A DNA stretch of 64,000 nucleotides, taken from NCBI GenBank assembly GCA_030684395.1, contig JAUXTT010000040.1, positions 62,001-126,000 on the forward strand, read 5' to 3'. The translations under genes and the position numbers were made by a program. The notes beneath the pieces were generated by a model. It worked only from the letters and a program-made list of their open reading frames with translations, was not told the origin of the DNA and ran no database searches. Below, piece after piece: positions 46,398 to 55,986 of the stretch (the stretch's first letter is position 1; each line of letters opens with the position of its first letter). This DNA comes from Bacteroidota bacterium. Lineage in GTDB: Bacteria; Bacteroidota; Bacteroidia; B-17B0; Aurantibacillaceae.

Positions 46398-46405
46398 TAC
46401 TTTCG
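46398..46405 (+). promoter_or_regulatory. possible internal promoter box before rpsM
   Basis: TACTTTCG, one mismatch from TAnnTTTG, 29 bases before rpsM. It marks the usual start of the alpha operon. Confidence 0.3.
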
Positions 46406-46434
46406 CAAACATTTTTAAAAATTAATAGCAAAAA

Positions 46435-46812
46435 ATGGCAAGGATAGCAGGTATTGATTTACCAAAAAACAAAAGAGGAGAGATAGGATTAACGTATATC
46501 TTCGGAATTGGCCGCAGCAGAGCTCAGACAATTTTAACTAAAGCTGGTATTAGCTGGGACAAAAAAGTAAACGAGTGGAATGACGATGAAGCAAATGCTA
46601 TTCGTAAAATCATCAACGACGAGATTCGCGTTGAAGGTGCTCTTCGTTCAGAAGTTCAATTGAACATCAAACGTTTAACTGATATCGGTTCTAACAGAGG
46701 AATTCGTCATAGAAATGGTTTACCTGTGAGAGGTCAACGTACAAAAACAAACGCTCGTACTCGTAAAGGAAAACGTAAGACAATTGCGGGTAAAAAGAAA
46801 GTTACTAAATAA
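46435..46812 (+). CDS. rpsM: 30S ribosomal protein S13
   Basis: The 125-residue uS13 has [22 protein letters not shown], a [14 protein letters not shown] segment and the C-terminal [21 protein letters not shown] tail. It contacts P-site tRNA and L5. First gene of the alpha part. Confidence 0.98.
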   Translation: MARIAGIDLPKNKRGEIGLTYIFGIGRSRAQTILTKAGISWDKKVNEWNDDEANAIRKIINDEIRVEGALRSEVQLNIKRLTDIGSNRGIRHRNGLPVRGQRTKTNARTRKGKRKTIAGKKKVTK

Positions 46813-46873
46813 TAATTGAAATGGGTGAATGATATTTCATTCACTTGATCAGAGTACATAATTAAAAACAAAA

Positions 46874-47284
46874 ATGGCAAAACAACAGCAAAACGCTGCA
46901 TCAGCTAAAGCAGCATCTAAAAAAAGAGTTGTTAAGGTAGAAGCTTCAGGACAAGCGCACATTAATGCTACGTTCAACAATATCATTATTTCTTTAACGA
47001 ATAATGCAGGTCAGGTAATAGCTTGGTCTAGTGCAGGTAAAATGGGTTTCCGTGGTTCTAAAAAGAACACTCCTTATGCAGCTCAGTTAGCAGCAGGTGA
47101 TAGCGGAAAAGTTGCATTTGATGCAGGTTTACGTAAAGTAAAAGTATTTGTAAAAGGTCCTGGTGCAGGTCGTGAATCAGCAATCAGAACTATTGGTACT
47201 GTTGGTATTGAAGTTACTGAGATCGTGGATATCACTCCGATCCCTCACAACGGTTGTCGTGCCCCAAAACGCCGTAGAGTGTAG
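46874..47284 (+). CDS. rpsK: 30S ribosomal protein S11
   Basis: The 136-residue uS11 has an Ala/Lys-rich N-terminus (about 20 residues, longer than usual), then [36 protein letters not shown] and the C-terminal [17 protein letters not shown]. It shapes the mRNA exit site. Confidence 0.98.
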   Translation: MAKQQQNAASAKAASKKRVVKVEASGQAHINATFNNIIISLTNNAGQVIAWSSAGKMGFRGSKKNTPYAAQLAAGDSGKVAFDAGLRKVKVFVKGPGAGRESAIRTIGTVGIEVTEIVDITPIPHNGCRAPKRRRV

Positions 47285-47337
47285 TACTTTGTACTTTTAA
47301 AAAGAATAATTGATAATAATATTGTAAATAAAGAGAA

Positions 47338-47943
47338 ATGGCAAGATATACAGGTCCTAAATCGAAAATCGCACGTAAGTTTAAAGAGCCAATTTTTGGT
47401 CCGGATAAGGCTTTAGAAAAGAAAAATTACCCTCCGGGGCAACATGGTTTAGCTAAAAAAAGAGCTAAACAATCAGAATACGCTGTTCAGTTGCAGGAAA
47501 AACAAAAAGCTAAATACACTTACGGTGTTTTAGAAAAACAATTCGCTAACACATTCACCAAAGCAGCCCGTTCTCACGGTATTACAGGTGAAGTATTGTT
47601 GCAATTAATGGAATCCCGTTTAGATAATGTGGTTTACCGTATGGGAATCGCACCTTCACGTAGAGCTGCACGTCAGTTAGTAGGTCACAAACATATTAAT
47701 GTTAATGGTGAATTAGTGAATATCGCTTCTTTCACTCTTAAAGCAGGCGATGTTGTTTCTGTTCGTGAAAAATCTAAATCTTTAGAGGCTATCGTTAATT
47801 CAATTGCAGGTGCATCAAGCAAATACTCTTGGATCGAGTTCGACCCGAAAGATATGAAAGGTACTTACATGCAACGTCCAGAAAGACAACAAATACCTGA
47901 AAACATTAAAGAACAGCTTATTGTCGAGTTATACTCTAAATAA
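47338..47943 (+). CDS. rpsD: 30S ribosomal protein S4 (zinc-independent form)
   Basis: The 201-residue uS4 has [18 protein letters not shown] and [19 protein letters not shown], and its N-terminal zinc cysteines are absent. The S4 domain ([26 protein letters not shown]) follows. It is a primary 16S rRNA binder and, in E. coli, the repressor of the alpha operon. Confidence 0.98.
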   Translation: MARYTGPKSKIARKFKEPIFGPDKALEKKNYPPGQHGLAKKRAKQSEYAVQLQEKQKAKYTYGVLEKQFANTFTKAARSHGITGEVLLQLMESRLDNVVYRMGIAPSRRAARQLVGHKHINVNGELVNIASFTLKAGDVVSVREKSKSLEAIVNSIAGASSKYSWIEFDPKDMKGTYMQRPERQQIPENIKEQLIVELYSK

Positions 47944-48004
47944 TCCTGATCTGGTTTTCGAAATATTTTTTTTAATTAGTAACTAATAAAACACAAAATA
48001 TAAT

Positions 48005-48997
48005 ATGGCTATTCTTGCATTCCAACGTCCGGATAAAGTTATATTGCTTCAATCTACTGATACTGTAGGACAATTCGAATTTCGTCCTCTGGAGCAGGGT
48101 TACGGTATAACTGTTGGTAACGCGTTGCGCCGTATCCTTTTGTCATCTTTAGAAGGATATGCAATTACTACAATTCGCCTTGAAGGTGTGGACCACGAGT
48201 TCTCTACCATGAAAGGTGTTGTTGAAGACGTAACAGAAATTATTTTGAATATGAAGCAAATCCGCTTCAAAAAACAAATCGATAATCACGATTTTGAAAA
48301 AGCGGTTTGTACTTTAACAGGAAAAGAAACTATCACAGCAGGTGATATCGGAAAATTCCTTAACGGATTCCAGGTATTAAACCCTGAGTTGGTAATTGCA
48401 CATTGCGAGCCATCTGTAAAAATTAAGTTAGAGATCACAATTGAAAAAGGACGTGGTTATGTTCCGGCTGACGAGAACAAACCTGCTAACGCTGCTCACG
48501 GTGTTATCCCAATCGATGCTATCTACACTCCGATCCGTAACGTGAAATTCTCTGTTGAGAACTACCGTGTTGAACAAAAAACGGATTACGAAAAACTAAT
48601 TTTGGATATCGTTACAGACGGTTCAATTCATCCGAAAGATGCATTGAAAGAAGCTGCTAAAATTCTTATTCACCATTTCATGTTGTTCTCTGACGAGCGT
48701 ATCACCCTTGATGCTGAAGAGAAAAGCACTGAGAATGAATTTGACGAAGCATCTTTACACATGCGTCAGTTATTGAAAACCAAGTTAGTTGATATGGATC
48801 TTTCAGTTCGCGCATTGAATTGCTTAAAAGCTGCTGATGTTGAAACATTAGGTGAGCTGGTAGCTTTCAACAAAAACGATCTTTTAAAATTCCGTAACTT
48901 CGGTAAGAAATCTCTTACTGAGTTAGAAGATCTTGTTCAAACTAAAGGACTTCAATTCGGTATGAACGTTTCAAAATACAAATTAGATAAAGAATAA
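48005..48997 (+). CDS. rpoA: RNA polymerase alpha subunit
   Basis: The 330-residue protein has the N-terminal dimerisation domain ([34 protein letters not shown]) and the C-terminal helix-hairpin-helix domain that binds UP elements and activators ([40 protein letters not shown]). Standard length. Sits between rpsD and rplQ as usual. Confidence 0.98.
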   Translation: MAILAFQRPDKVILLQSTDTVGQFEFRPLEQGYGITVGNALRRILLSSLEGYAITTIRLEGVDHEFSTMKGVVEDVTEIILNMKQIRFKKQIDNHDFEKAVCTLTGKETITAGDIGKFLNGFQVLNPELVIAHCEPSVKIKLEITIEKGRGYVPADENKPANAAHGVIPIDAIYTPIRNVKFSVENYRVEQKTDYEKLILDIVTDGSIHPKDALKEAAKILIHHFMLFSDERITLDAEEKSTENEFDEASLHMRQLLKTKLVDMDLSVRALNCLKAADVETLGELVAFNKNDLLKFRNFGKKSLTELEDLVQTKGLQFGMNVSKYKLDKE

Positions 48998-49017
48998 TAA
49001 TTAATTGTGGATGTGAG

Positions 49018-49069
49018 ATTTCTGATCATGGATTAAACCATCAGAAATCAGAAATCAAAAATCAAAAAA
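49018..49069. repeat. hairpin and CAGAAATCAAA repeats between rpoA and rplQ
   Basis: Perfect 9-base arms (ATTTCTGAT at 49018-49026, ATCAGAAAT at 49040-49048), then further CAGAAATC/AAAAATC units. The units are the reverse complement of the tandem repeat at 24142-24169. The hairpin could attenuate transcription into rplQ. Confidence 0.55.
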
Positions 49070-49073
49070 CAAA

Positions 49074-49562
49074 ATGAGACACGGAGATAAAATAAATAAC
49101 TTAGGAAGAAAAACGGCTCACCGTCATGCAATGCTTGCTAACATGGCTTGTTCATTGATCGGTAACAAACGTATCTTCACTACTGTAGCGAAAGCAAAAG
49201 CTTTACGTACGTATGTTGAACCTCTTCTTACAAAATCTAAAGAAGATACAACTCACAGCCGTCGTATTGTATTCGCTTACTTAAAAAACAAAGAAGCAGT
49301 TGCTGAATTGTTCAAAGATGTTGCAGTGAAAATTGCAGACAGAAAAGGTGGTTACACTCGTATCATCAAAACCGGTAACCGTATTGGTGATGCTGCTGAA
49401 ATGGCAATGATCGAATTAGTTGATTTCAACGATATCTATACCAACAACAAATCTGCCGGTACTGAGAAAAAAGCGAAACCAACAACTCGTCGTAGCCGTA
49501 GTGCAGGTACTAAAAAAGCTGCTACAGCTAAAGGTACTGACGCTGCTGAAACAGCTGAGTAA
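49074..49562 (+). CDS. rplQ: 50S ribosomal protein L17 with extended tail
   Basis: The first 120 residues are a normal bL17 ([43 protein letters not shown]). About 40 further residues, rich in Lys, Ala, Arg, Ser and Thr ([17 protein letters not shown]), follow. It is the last gene of the alpha part and is followed by a terminator. Decayed copies of its 3-prime end are found at 53532-53594 and, shorter, at 52960-52984. Confidence 0.97.
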   Translation: MRHGDKINNLGRKTAHRHAMLANMACSLIGNKRIFTTVAKAKALRTYVEPLLTKSKEDTTHSRRIVFAYLKNKEAVAELFKDVAVKIADRKGGYTRIIKTGNRIGDAAEMAMIELVDFNDIYTNNKSAGTEKKAKPTTRRSRSAGTKKAATAKGTDAAETAE

Positions 49563-49591
49563 TATTAAAATACTTTATAAGGAAAGCCCTG
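49529..49591. repeat. 63-bp direct repeat, copy A (rplQ 3-prime end)
   Basis: Covers the last codons of rplQ, its stop and the start of its terminator. Matches 53532-53594 at 56 of 63 positions without gaps. A 25-base core (49556-49580) also matches 52960-52984 at 22 positions. Confidence 0.85.
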
Positions 49592-49617
49592 TACGCCTTT
49601 GGCGGATGGGGCTTTTT
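49584..49617 (+). terminator. terminator of the ribosomal cluster
   Basis: A long interrupted stem from AAGCCC to GGGGCTT with an inner CGCC/GGCG pair and a TTT loop, followed by TTTTTAATTTT, 22 bases after the rplQ stop. Confidence 0.75.
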
Positions 49618-49624
49618 AATTTTG

Positions 49625-49632
49625 TATATTTG
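49625..49632 (+). promoter_or_regulatory. -7 box (TATATTTG) of the SBBP-repeat gene
   Basis: A consensus box directly after the rplQ terminator and 16 bases before the chosen ATG at 49649. Confidence 0.5.
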
Positions 49633-49648
49633 CATAATTCTAAAACCT

Positions 49649-52600
49649 ATGAAATCAGCTATCTCTTTTTTTATTTCAATTTCTATCTTCTTTTGCTTTT
49701 TGATTAATTCAGTTTATGCTCAACAATTGCAATGGGCACGCAAGCTTGGGGGAACAGGAGGAGAAGAAGGTAGGGGTATTGTAGTAGATAAGAATGGTAA
49801 TGTTTATACGACCGGAACATTTCAAGGTACTACAGATTTTGATCCTGGGACTGGTGTTTATAACTTGGTATCGGACGCGGGAACTGATGTTTTTGTTTCT
49901 AAAGTTGATGAGAACGGTTTTTTTAAATGGGCGAGATCTTTTGGAGGAGGAGGCAATACCTACGATTTCGGTTTCTCTATTACTACTGATAATCAAAGTA
50001 ATGTTTATATCATTGGACAATTTTCGGGAACTGTAGATTTTGATCCGGGAATCGGCATAGATACTATTACCGGCTCCGGAGATGCTTTTGTTTGGAAGCT
50101 TGACCAAATGGGAAATTTTTGCTGGGCAAAAACATTTGCGGGATTAGGTTATGGAGGTAATGGAGGCGATGTAGAAGGGAAGTCAATTGCGTTGGATCCC
50201 TTAGGAAATATATATTTAACCGGAAGCTTCAACGGTAATGTTGACTTTAATCCGGGTGTAGGAATTGATACTTTGATAGCTCCCAATGGAAATACTGACG
50301 CTTTCATAACAAAATTGAATAGTAATGGTGATTTTGTTTGGGCGAGGAATATAGGAGGTAGTGATAGCGATCATGCACGTTCAATTGCTGTTGATGATAA
50401 TGGCAATGCGTTTATAACAGGTTGGTTTGTTTTGAATGTAGATTTTGATCCTGGACCTGGAGTAAATAATTTTACAAGCGGAAGTACCTTTCCAGATTCT
50501 TACATATTAAAATTGGATTACCTAGGGAATTTCAAATGGGTTAAAACGTTTGGTGGAAGTAATTTTGACAGAGGATTTTGTATTGTTCTCGATGCTTCGG
50601 GAAATATTTATTCAAAGGGAAAATACACAGCTACTGCAGATCTTGATCCAGGACCAGGTATTAGCAATTACACAGCTGTAGGCGCCGAAGGTAGTTATAT
50701 TTCAAAATTAGATTCTAACGGAAATTTTTTGTGGGCAAAAACTGTTTATGAACAAGAAAATTATAATGGAGCATCGCATCTAGGGGTTGATGAAGAAGGA
50801 AATGTGTATAGTGCAGGTCATTTCCAGGGAACGGTAGACTTTGATCCGGGAGTGCAAACAAACAATTTGATATCTGCAGGAAATTATGATGTTTTCATTT
50901 TTTCGTTGGATAGTTCCGGAAATTACAGGTGGGCAAAAAGTATCGGTCAAAGTCTTGTAGATCGTAGTAACTCTATATTTTTAGACAACAAAAGAAATAT
51001 ATACGTAACGGGAATGTTCCTCAATACCATAGATTGTGACCCTACTAGTAATGTCGAGAATTTGATTTCTACAGGAGGTAGTGAAGTGTTTTTGGCGAAA
51101 TTTAGCCAAAAGGGAGTTATTGGAAAAATCTATCATGATATAAATGGGAATTGTTTACAAGGGAATAATGATATTGGTTTGGTTGGCAGAAGAGTTGTCA
51201 TTGACCCCGGTAGTGTCATAGTTGAAACAAATGCATCAGGTCGTTGGTATATTGATTCGCTTCCCGTAGGGAATTATATTATTAACGTAGATACATCTGG
51301 CAACTGGACGGCTGCCTGCGTGGGTAATGATAACTTTACAGTTGTAAATCCAGATTCGGCAATTCTTGTTTCTAATTTGGGTATCATAAATACTCATCCC
51401 TGCGCTCAACATGATGTTTCCATTACAGCTCCCTTCTTAAGGAGATGTTTTTCGAATCAAACTATATATGTGCAGGCATGTAATCAAAACGTCGCTACAA
51501 CTGCGTTAAATTCGGCTTACGTTGATGTTAAGTTAGACTCATTGTTAACTCCTACTTCTTCATCTCTATCCTACACGTCAATGGGGAATAATAAGTATCG
51601 TTTTAATGTCGGTAATTTGAACCCTGGTCAATGTGTTAATTTTACGATTAACACAACAGTTAGTTGTAACGCAATATTAAATCAAACGCTTTGCATTGAA
51701 GCAAGTTTATATCCTGCCGATTCATGCGTGTTTGATACCATTCCTTCCACTCCAATTCCTGGAGATACGGTTTCCGTAACTCCTTGCACATTGCCATGGG
51801 ATCATTCAAGTTTAAGTGTAGATGGTTGGTGTGCAAACGATACGGTTTATTTTACTGTTACTAATAACGGAATTGCAGTTAATGGAAACATGCAGTGTTA
51901 CGCTCCCGTGAGAGTTTATGTGGATGGCGTGTTGACTTATGTTGATTCTATTTTATTGAGTGGTGGACAAACTATTACGTACTCATATCCCGGTAACGGC
52001 CAAACATGGATCTTACAAGCTGATCAACATCCTTTGCATCCCGGCAACTCTCATCCCAATGCGCATGTGGAAGCTTGTGGTAATATTGCAAACTGGACTC
52101 CAAACTTGATAAACAACTTGCCTTTAGATGACGCAGATCCTGTGGTTGATATTTATTGCGGTGTTGTTTCAGGAGCGTACGATCCTAATGATAAAACAGG
52201 TTTTCCAATAGGTTTAGGAACGCAGCATGAAATACTTCCTAACCAACAAATCCAATACTTAATTCGTTTTCAAAACACAGGAACGGATACTGCATTCAAT
52301 ATTGTAGTAAGAGATACATTGGATACTGATCTGAATATTTTCTCTGTAGTCCCGGGTGCTGCAAGTCATAATTATACATTCAGAATGTATGGGCCTCGTG
52401 TGTTGGAATGGACTTTTACTAACATCATGCTTCCGGATAGTAATGTGAATGAAGCAACGAGTCATGGCTTCTTAACTTTCAGGGTTGATCAGCAACCTAA
52501 TCTTCCAAATGGAACAACAATTTTGAACGATGCTGATATTTATTTTGATTTTAACGATCCCATCATCACCAACCAAACTTTGCACACGATCAATAATCAG

Positions 52601-52882
52601 TTGCATAATTTTGCTGTTGGTTTAAAATCAGAGGTGAAAAATCAGAAATCACAAATTAAAGTGTACCCCAATCCCGCAAGTAATAATGTAACTATTCTTC
52701 TTACAAAAGAAAATGTTGGCTCAACTTATAACATTACCAATCAATTGGGGCAAACAATATTACAAGGGAAATTAACTACAGAACAAAACTTAATTGATAT
52801 TAATAACCTTGCAACAGGTTTTTATGTTGTTACTGTGGAGGGTAAAGAAATAAAACAGAGTGTTAAGTTGGTTAAGCAGTAA
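49649..52882 (+). CDS. secreted SBBP beta-propeller protein with T9SS sorting domain
   Basis: The ATG at 49649 gives a clean signal peptide (MKSAISFFISISIFFCFL to YAQQ). About nine SBBP blades follow (residues 25-500), each with a GNVYxTGxFxGTxDFDPG block, an FDPG-type turn and a WAK/WAR strand. A SdrD-like or CARDB-like region comes next, then a DUF7619-type repeat domain (YDPNDKTGFPIG, YLIRFQNTGTDTAFNIVVRDTL), and last a type A T9SS sorting domain (IKVYPNPASNNVTILL). 1077 residues, probably a surface adhesin or binding protein. It lies between two copies of an rplQ-derived repeat, so it may be a recent insertion. Confidence 0.9.
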   Translation: MKSAISFFISISIFFCFLINSVYAQQLQWARKLGGTGGEEGRGIVVDKNGNVYTTGTFQGTTDFDPGTGVYNLVSDAGTDVFVSKVDENGFFKWARSFGGGGNTYDFGFSITTDNQSNVYIIGQFSGTVDFDPGIGIDTITGSGDAFVWKLDQMGNFCWAKTFAGLGYGGNGGDVEGKSIALDPLGNIYLTGSFNGNVDFNPGVGIDTLIAPNGNTDAFITKLNSNGDFVWARNIGGSDSDHARSIAVDDNGNAFITGWFVLNVDFDPGPGVNNFTSGSTFPDSYILKLDYLGNFKWVKTFGGSNFDRGFCIVLDASGNIYSKGKYTATADLDPGPGISNYTAVGAEGSYISKLDSNGNFLWAKTVYEQENYNGASHLGVDEEGNVYSAGHFQGTVDFDPGVQTNNLISAGNYDVFIFSLDSSGNYRWAKSIGQSLVDRSNSIFLDNKRNIYVTGMFLNTIDCDPTSNVENLISTGGSEVFLAKFSQKGVIGKIYHDINGNCLQGNNDIGLVGRRVVIDPGSVIVETNASGRWYIDSLPVGNYIINVDTSGNWTAACVGNDNFTVVNPDSAILVSNLGIINTHPCAQHDVSITAPFLRRCFSNQTIYVQACNQNVATTALNSAYVDVKLDSLLTPTSSSLSYTSMGNNKYRFNVGNLNPGQCVNFTINTTVSCNAILNQTLCIEASLYPADSCVFDTIPSTPIPGDTVSVTPCTLPWDHSSLSVDGWCANDTVYFTVTNNGIAVNGNMQCYAPVRVYVDGVLTYVDSILLSGGQTITYSYPGNGQTWILQADQHPLHPGNSHPNAHVEACGNIANWTPNLINNLPLDDADPVVDIYCGVVSGAYDPNDKTGFPIGLGTQHEILPNQQIQYLIRFQNTGTDTAFNIVVRDTLDTDLNIFSVVPGAASHNYTFRMYGPRVLEWTFTNIMLPDSNVNEATSHGFLTFRVDQQPNLPNGTTILNDADIYFDFNDPIITNQTLHTINNQLHNFAVGLKSEVKNQKSQIKVYPNPASNNVTILLTKENVGSTYNITNQLGQTILQGKLTTEQNLIDINNLATGFYVVTVEGKEIKQSVKLVKQ

Positions 52883-52906
52883 AGTATAAAGCATTTATAA
52901 AAGAAT

Positions 52907-52942
52907 CCCCATCCTGACTTAATCAAAGGGTGGGGCTTTTTT
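52907..52942 (+). terminator. terminator of the SBBP-repeat gene
   Basis: An 8-base CCCCATCC/GGGTGGGG stem (one wobble pair) followed by CTTTTTTG. Confidence 0.7.
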
Positions 52943-52959
52943 GTGACTTGGAAAAAGGG

Positions 52960-52984
52960 TGAGTAATGTTGAAATACCTTATAA
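52960..52984. repeat. short third copy of the rplQ-end repeat (copy C)
   Basis: TGAGTAATGTTGAAATACCT and the following TTATAA match the core of copy A at 22 of 25 positions. It lies between the SBBP-gene terminator and the toxin gene. Confidence 0.55.
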
Positions 52985-52995
52985 AACCGAAGTAT

Positions 52996-53265
52996 TTACG
53001 GAAATTTTTTGTAGATTTCTTTACGGTGCGCAAAGTCCACCATGTAAACAATATTGTTTTGAAAAACAATTCCTACTCTATAATCAGTTAATACTTTAAT
53101 GCGATAAGCTGTTTTATAGCCGCTTAGTTTTTTTATGTTTTTAATTTCGGCTAAAGAAGAAGCTTTAGTAATGTTAACAACCACATCGGCAATTGCTTCT
53201 TTTAATTTTTTGTCGCGTAATTTATCGAGGCTCTTTTCAAAACTCTTTGAAAACTCAAAATTCAT
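52996..53265 (-). CDS. RelE/ParE family toxin
   Basis: The 89-residue protein has the RelE/ParE fold: an N-terminal helical hairpin (FSKSFEKSLDKLRDKKLK), then strands with YKTAYRIKVLTDYRVGIVF, ending DFAHRKEIYKKFP with the basic and Tyr residues used by RelE-type ribosome-dependent mRNases. Its start overlaps the upstream antitoxin gene by 4 bases. Whether it cuts mRNA or binds gyrase is not clear from sequence. Confidence 0.85.
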   Translation of the reverse strand: MNFEFSKSFEKSLDKLRDKKLKEAIADVVVNITKASSLAEIKNIKKLSGYKTAYRIKVLTDYRVGIVFQNNIVYMVDFAHRKEIYKKFP

Positions 53266-53477
53266 TTAATTCCAAGTTTTTTAAGTACTGTTTTTTTATC
53301 AGCCAAGCCACTTTTTAATCCTGCTTTAATCATTTTGGCTAATGCAGCGTCTTCCTCCGCTTCAACCGTTTCTTTCACAAAGCCAACACTTTTTGTAGTT
53401 TCACTTAGGTCTTTAATAAGAGCAAGCAAGTGTTTTCCCATGCTGGTACGATCGTCTATAACTATTGTATGCTTCAT
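53262..53477 (-). CDS. antitoxin of a RelE/ParE-type module
   Basis: The 71-residue protein is mostly helical: MKHTIVIDDRTSMGKHLLALI, then an acidic SETTKSVGFVKETVEAEEDAAL stretch and a basic end. Its position directly upstream of and overlapping the toxin gene is the main basis for the antitoxin call. The N-terminal strand-like part could be the DNA-binding or autoregulatory end. Confidence 0.75.
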   Translation of the reverse strand: MKHTIVIDDRTSMGKHLLALIKDLSETTKSVGFVKETVEAEEDAALAKMIKAGLKSGLADKKTVLKKLGIK

Positions 53478-53531
53478 ATTACAAATCTACAAAAAAAATC
53501 TGTTCTTATCTCATCAATCCAATTTTAGAGA

Positions 53532-53594
53532 TAAAGGTACTGGCGCTTCTGAAACAGTTGAGTAATATTAAAATACTTTATAAAGGAGACCCTG
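53532..53594. repeat. 63-bp direct repeat, copy B (decayed rplQ tail)
   Basis: A copy of the rplQ 3-prime end (56 of 63 identical, no gaps), still encoding GTGASETVE and a stop in place of GTDAAETAE. It ends inside what would be the terminator. It is not translated as part of any gene and marks the right edge of the inserted region. Confidence 0.85.
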
Positions 53595-53672
53595 ATGGTG
53601 ACGTTAGTTTTTTTGTTTTTATTACAACTTTTCAATCTTTGATTGGTGATTTGTAAATAATTGCAATTTTGT

Positions 53673-53680
53673 TACCTTTA
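53673..53680 (+). promoter_or_regulatory. -7 box (TACCTTTA) of the TPR-SpoIIE gene
   Basis: Near-consensus box 6 bases before the ATG at 53687. Confidence 0.4.
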
Positions 53681-53686
53681 AGTTCT

Positions 53687-55912
53687 ATGAAGAGCTTAAA
53701 GACCTTTCTACTCCTTCTGATCATTCTGTTAAGTGTAAGCCGGTTTTATTCTCAAAAGCGGGATTCTCTTTGGTCGGTTTATAAAAACGCGTCTCAGACC
53801 GATACAAATCGTTTAAAGGCAATAGACGAAATAGCAACTTACTATAGAAGTAACAACCCTGATAGTGCTATCATTGTTGCTCAGCAACAATTAAAATTAG
53901 CTCAGTCAAGCAAACAAAAGAAATACGAAGCCAAGGCTTATAACACCATAGGTCTTTCTTATGCTAATAAGGGGGACTATACTATTGCCCTTCAAAACTA
54001 TTCTCTTGCCTTGAAGATCAGAAAAGAAATTGGAGACAAAAAAGGCATTGCGGGTTCGTATAATAACATGGGAATTGCATACGAGATGCTGGGCAATAAT
54101 AGGGAAGCAATTAATATGCACATGGCTTCTCTTAAAATAAAAGAAGGACTTGGAGATAAAAAAGGAATTGCAAACTCTTACGATAACATCGGCACAGTTT
54201 ATTACAAGCAGGGGAACAATACTCAGGCTCTTAAAATGCAATTGGAAGCATTAAAAATAAGAGAGGAAATAAACGATGAGTATGCTATAGCTATCTCTTA
54301 TAACAATCTTGGCTTGCTAAATTTGCAATTGGAGAATTATGGAGCTGCAATCAAAAATTTTAATTCGGCTATTCAGATAAATAAAAAAATGAAAGATGAT
54401 TTTGCTCTTTCAATGAATTACAACAATCTTGGAAATGTGTATGATAAACAAATGGATTTATCGGAAGCTCTTAAAATGCATTCATCGGCTCTAAAGCTGA
54501 GAGAATCAATGGGAGATAGAAGCGGAGTTGCTTCTTCTTTGCACAATATAGGTATTGTGTATGATAAACAACAGAGTTATGCGGACGCGTTTAAGGTGCT
54601 AAGTCAGGCTTTAGCGATAAGAGAAGAGATTGAAGACAAACCGGGAGTGGCTATATCATATGCTGCCCTGAGTACGGTATATAAACATTTAAAACAATTT
54701 AAGCAAGCAGAAGAATATGCCTTGAAAGCGTTGAAACTTTCGAAAGAAGTCGGCTCTGTTGAATACGAAGAAAATGCTAATTATGCCTTAAGTGAAGTTT
54801 ATTCCCTAACAGGAAAAGACAAAGAAGCACTTAAGTATTTTAAAGCCTATATAGTTAATCACGATACACTCATTAACGAAGAAAACACAAAAAAGAATGT
54901 ACAGGCTCAGATGGAATACGAGTTTAATAAAAAGGAAGTAGCCACTAAAGCTGAGCAGGAAAAAAAAGATGCGTTGGTTGTTGAAGAAAAACGCAAACAA
55001 AGGATCATCACAACTTCTGTTACTATCGGTTTGATTTTAGTTTTATTGTTGGCGGGAGTTATCTTAAGGAGCCTTCGTCAAAATCAAAAAAAGAACAAAA
55101 TCATCACTGAACAAAAAGAATTGGTTGAAAGACAAAAGCACATAGTTGAAGAAAAACATAAAGAAATTACAGATAGTATTAATTATGCGGAAAGAATACA
55201 ACGCAGTTTTTTGGCTACAAAGGAACTGCTTGATGAGAATCTTAAAAATTATTTCATTCTCTTTAAGCCCAAAGATGTAGTGAGTGGAGATTTTTATTGG
55301 GCAGAGATGTTAAGTAACGGAAACTTCATTTTAGCCACAGCGGATAGCACAGGGCATGGCGTTCCCGGTGCCATTATGAGTTTGTTAAACATTACAAGTT
55401 TAGAGAAAGCAATTGAACATTATACTGACCCTGCAGAAATACTTGGCCACACACGTCAAACAATTATCAAAAGATTAAAGCGTGATGGTAGTGCAGAGGG
55501 AGGAAAAGACGGCATGGATTGTAGTTTGATGACGTTTGATTTTCAAAATAAAAAACTTCAAATAGCTGTAGCACATAATCCTGTATGGATAGTTCGTGAA
55601 AATGATTTCATAGAGATCAAAGCAGATAAAATGCCCGTTGGTAAACATGATAGAGATAAAGAACCATTTACATCACATACAATAGATCTTATTTCAGGTG
55701 ATGTTATTTATACACTTACAGATGGTTTCCCAGATCAATTCGGAGGGCCTAAAGGAAAGAAATTTATGAGTAAGAATCTAAAGGAATTACTGGCTAAGAA
55801 TTCAGTGCTCCCAATGCATGAACAAAAAGAACTGTTGGAAAAGATATTCAGGGATTGGGTTGCAAATATAGAGCAGGTGGATGATGTTACTTTGATAGGG
55901 ATAAGGGTATAG
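53687..55912 (+). CDS. TPR sensor with SpoIIE-type (PP2C) phosphatase domain
   Basis: The ATG at 53687 gives the signal peptide MKSLKTFLLLLIILL. Seven to eight TPR units (residues 30-390, of the KGIANSYDNIGTVYYKQGN type) lie in the periplasm. A coiled-coil/TM segment (TTSVTIGLILVLLLAGVIL, near 450) and a KEITDSINYAERIQRS linker lead to a C-terminal SpoIIE domain with SGDFYW, the metal-ligand Asp in ATADSTGHGVPGA, the MDCSLM segment and a final DDVTLIGIRV. It would dephosphorylate serine/threonine residues of cytoplasmic partners, such as anti-sigma or STAS proteins. 741 residues. Confidence 0.88.
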   Translation: MKSLKTFLLLLIILLSVSRFYSQKRDSLWSVYKNASQTDTNRLKAIDEIATYYRSNNPDSAIIVAQQQLKLAQSSKQKKYEAKAYNTIGLSYANKGDYTIALQNYSLALKIRKEIGDKKGIAGSYNNMGIAYEMLGNNREAINMHMASLKIKEGLGDKKGIANSYDNIGTVYYKQGNNTQALKMQLEALKIREEINDEYAIAISYNNLGLLNLQLENYGAAIKNFNSAIQINKKMKDDFALSMNYNNLGNVYDKQMDLSEALKMHSSALKLRESMGDRSGVASSLHNIGIVYDKQQSYADAFKVLSQALAIREEIEDKPGVAISYAALSTVYKHLKQFKQAEEYALKALKLSKEVGSVEYEENANYALSEVYSLTGKDKEALKYFKAYIVNHDTLINEENTKKNVQAQMEYEFNKKEVATKAEQEKKDALVVEEKRKQRIITTSVTIGLILVLLLAGVILRSLRQNQKKNKIITEQKELVERQKHIVEEKHKEITDSINYAERIQRSFLATKELLDENLKNYFILFKPKDVVSGDFYWAEMLSNGNFILATADSTGHGVPGAIMSLLNITSLEKAIEHYTDPAEILGHTRQTIIKRLKRDGSAEGGKDGMDCSLMTFDFQNKKLQIAVAHNPVWIVRENDFIEIKADKMPVGKHDRDKEPFTSHTIDLISGDVIYTLTDGFPDQFGGPKGKKFMSKNLKELLAKNSVLPMHEQKELLEKIFRDWVANIEQVDDVTLIGIRV

Positions 55913-55951
55913 CGGATGTTTTTTGCGGTGTTCCCCCCACTTAAATATGTC

Positions 55952-55959
55952 TATATTTG
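55952..55959 (+). promoter_or_regulatory. -7 box (TATATTTG) of the 7TM-SpoIIE gene
   Basis: A consensus box 27 bases before the ATG at 55987, so this gene probably has its own promoter apart from its upstream paralogue. Confidence 0.45.
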
Positions 55960-55986
55960 AAATAAATATCAGCTAATTTTTTCATT

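Noticed and set aside
49622-49648. Extended N-terminus of the SBBP gene from TTG
   Set aside because: It would put the -7 box inside the gene and hide the signal peptide that begins at 49649.
53335-53565. Plus-strand open frame ending GTGASETVE
   Set aside because: It is antisense to the antitoxin gene and its end is the decayed rplQ tail, so it is not a gene.
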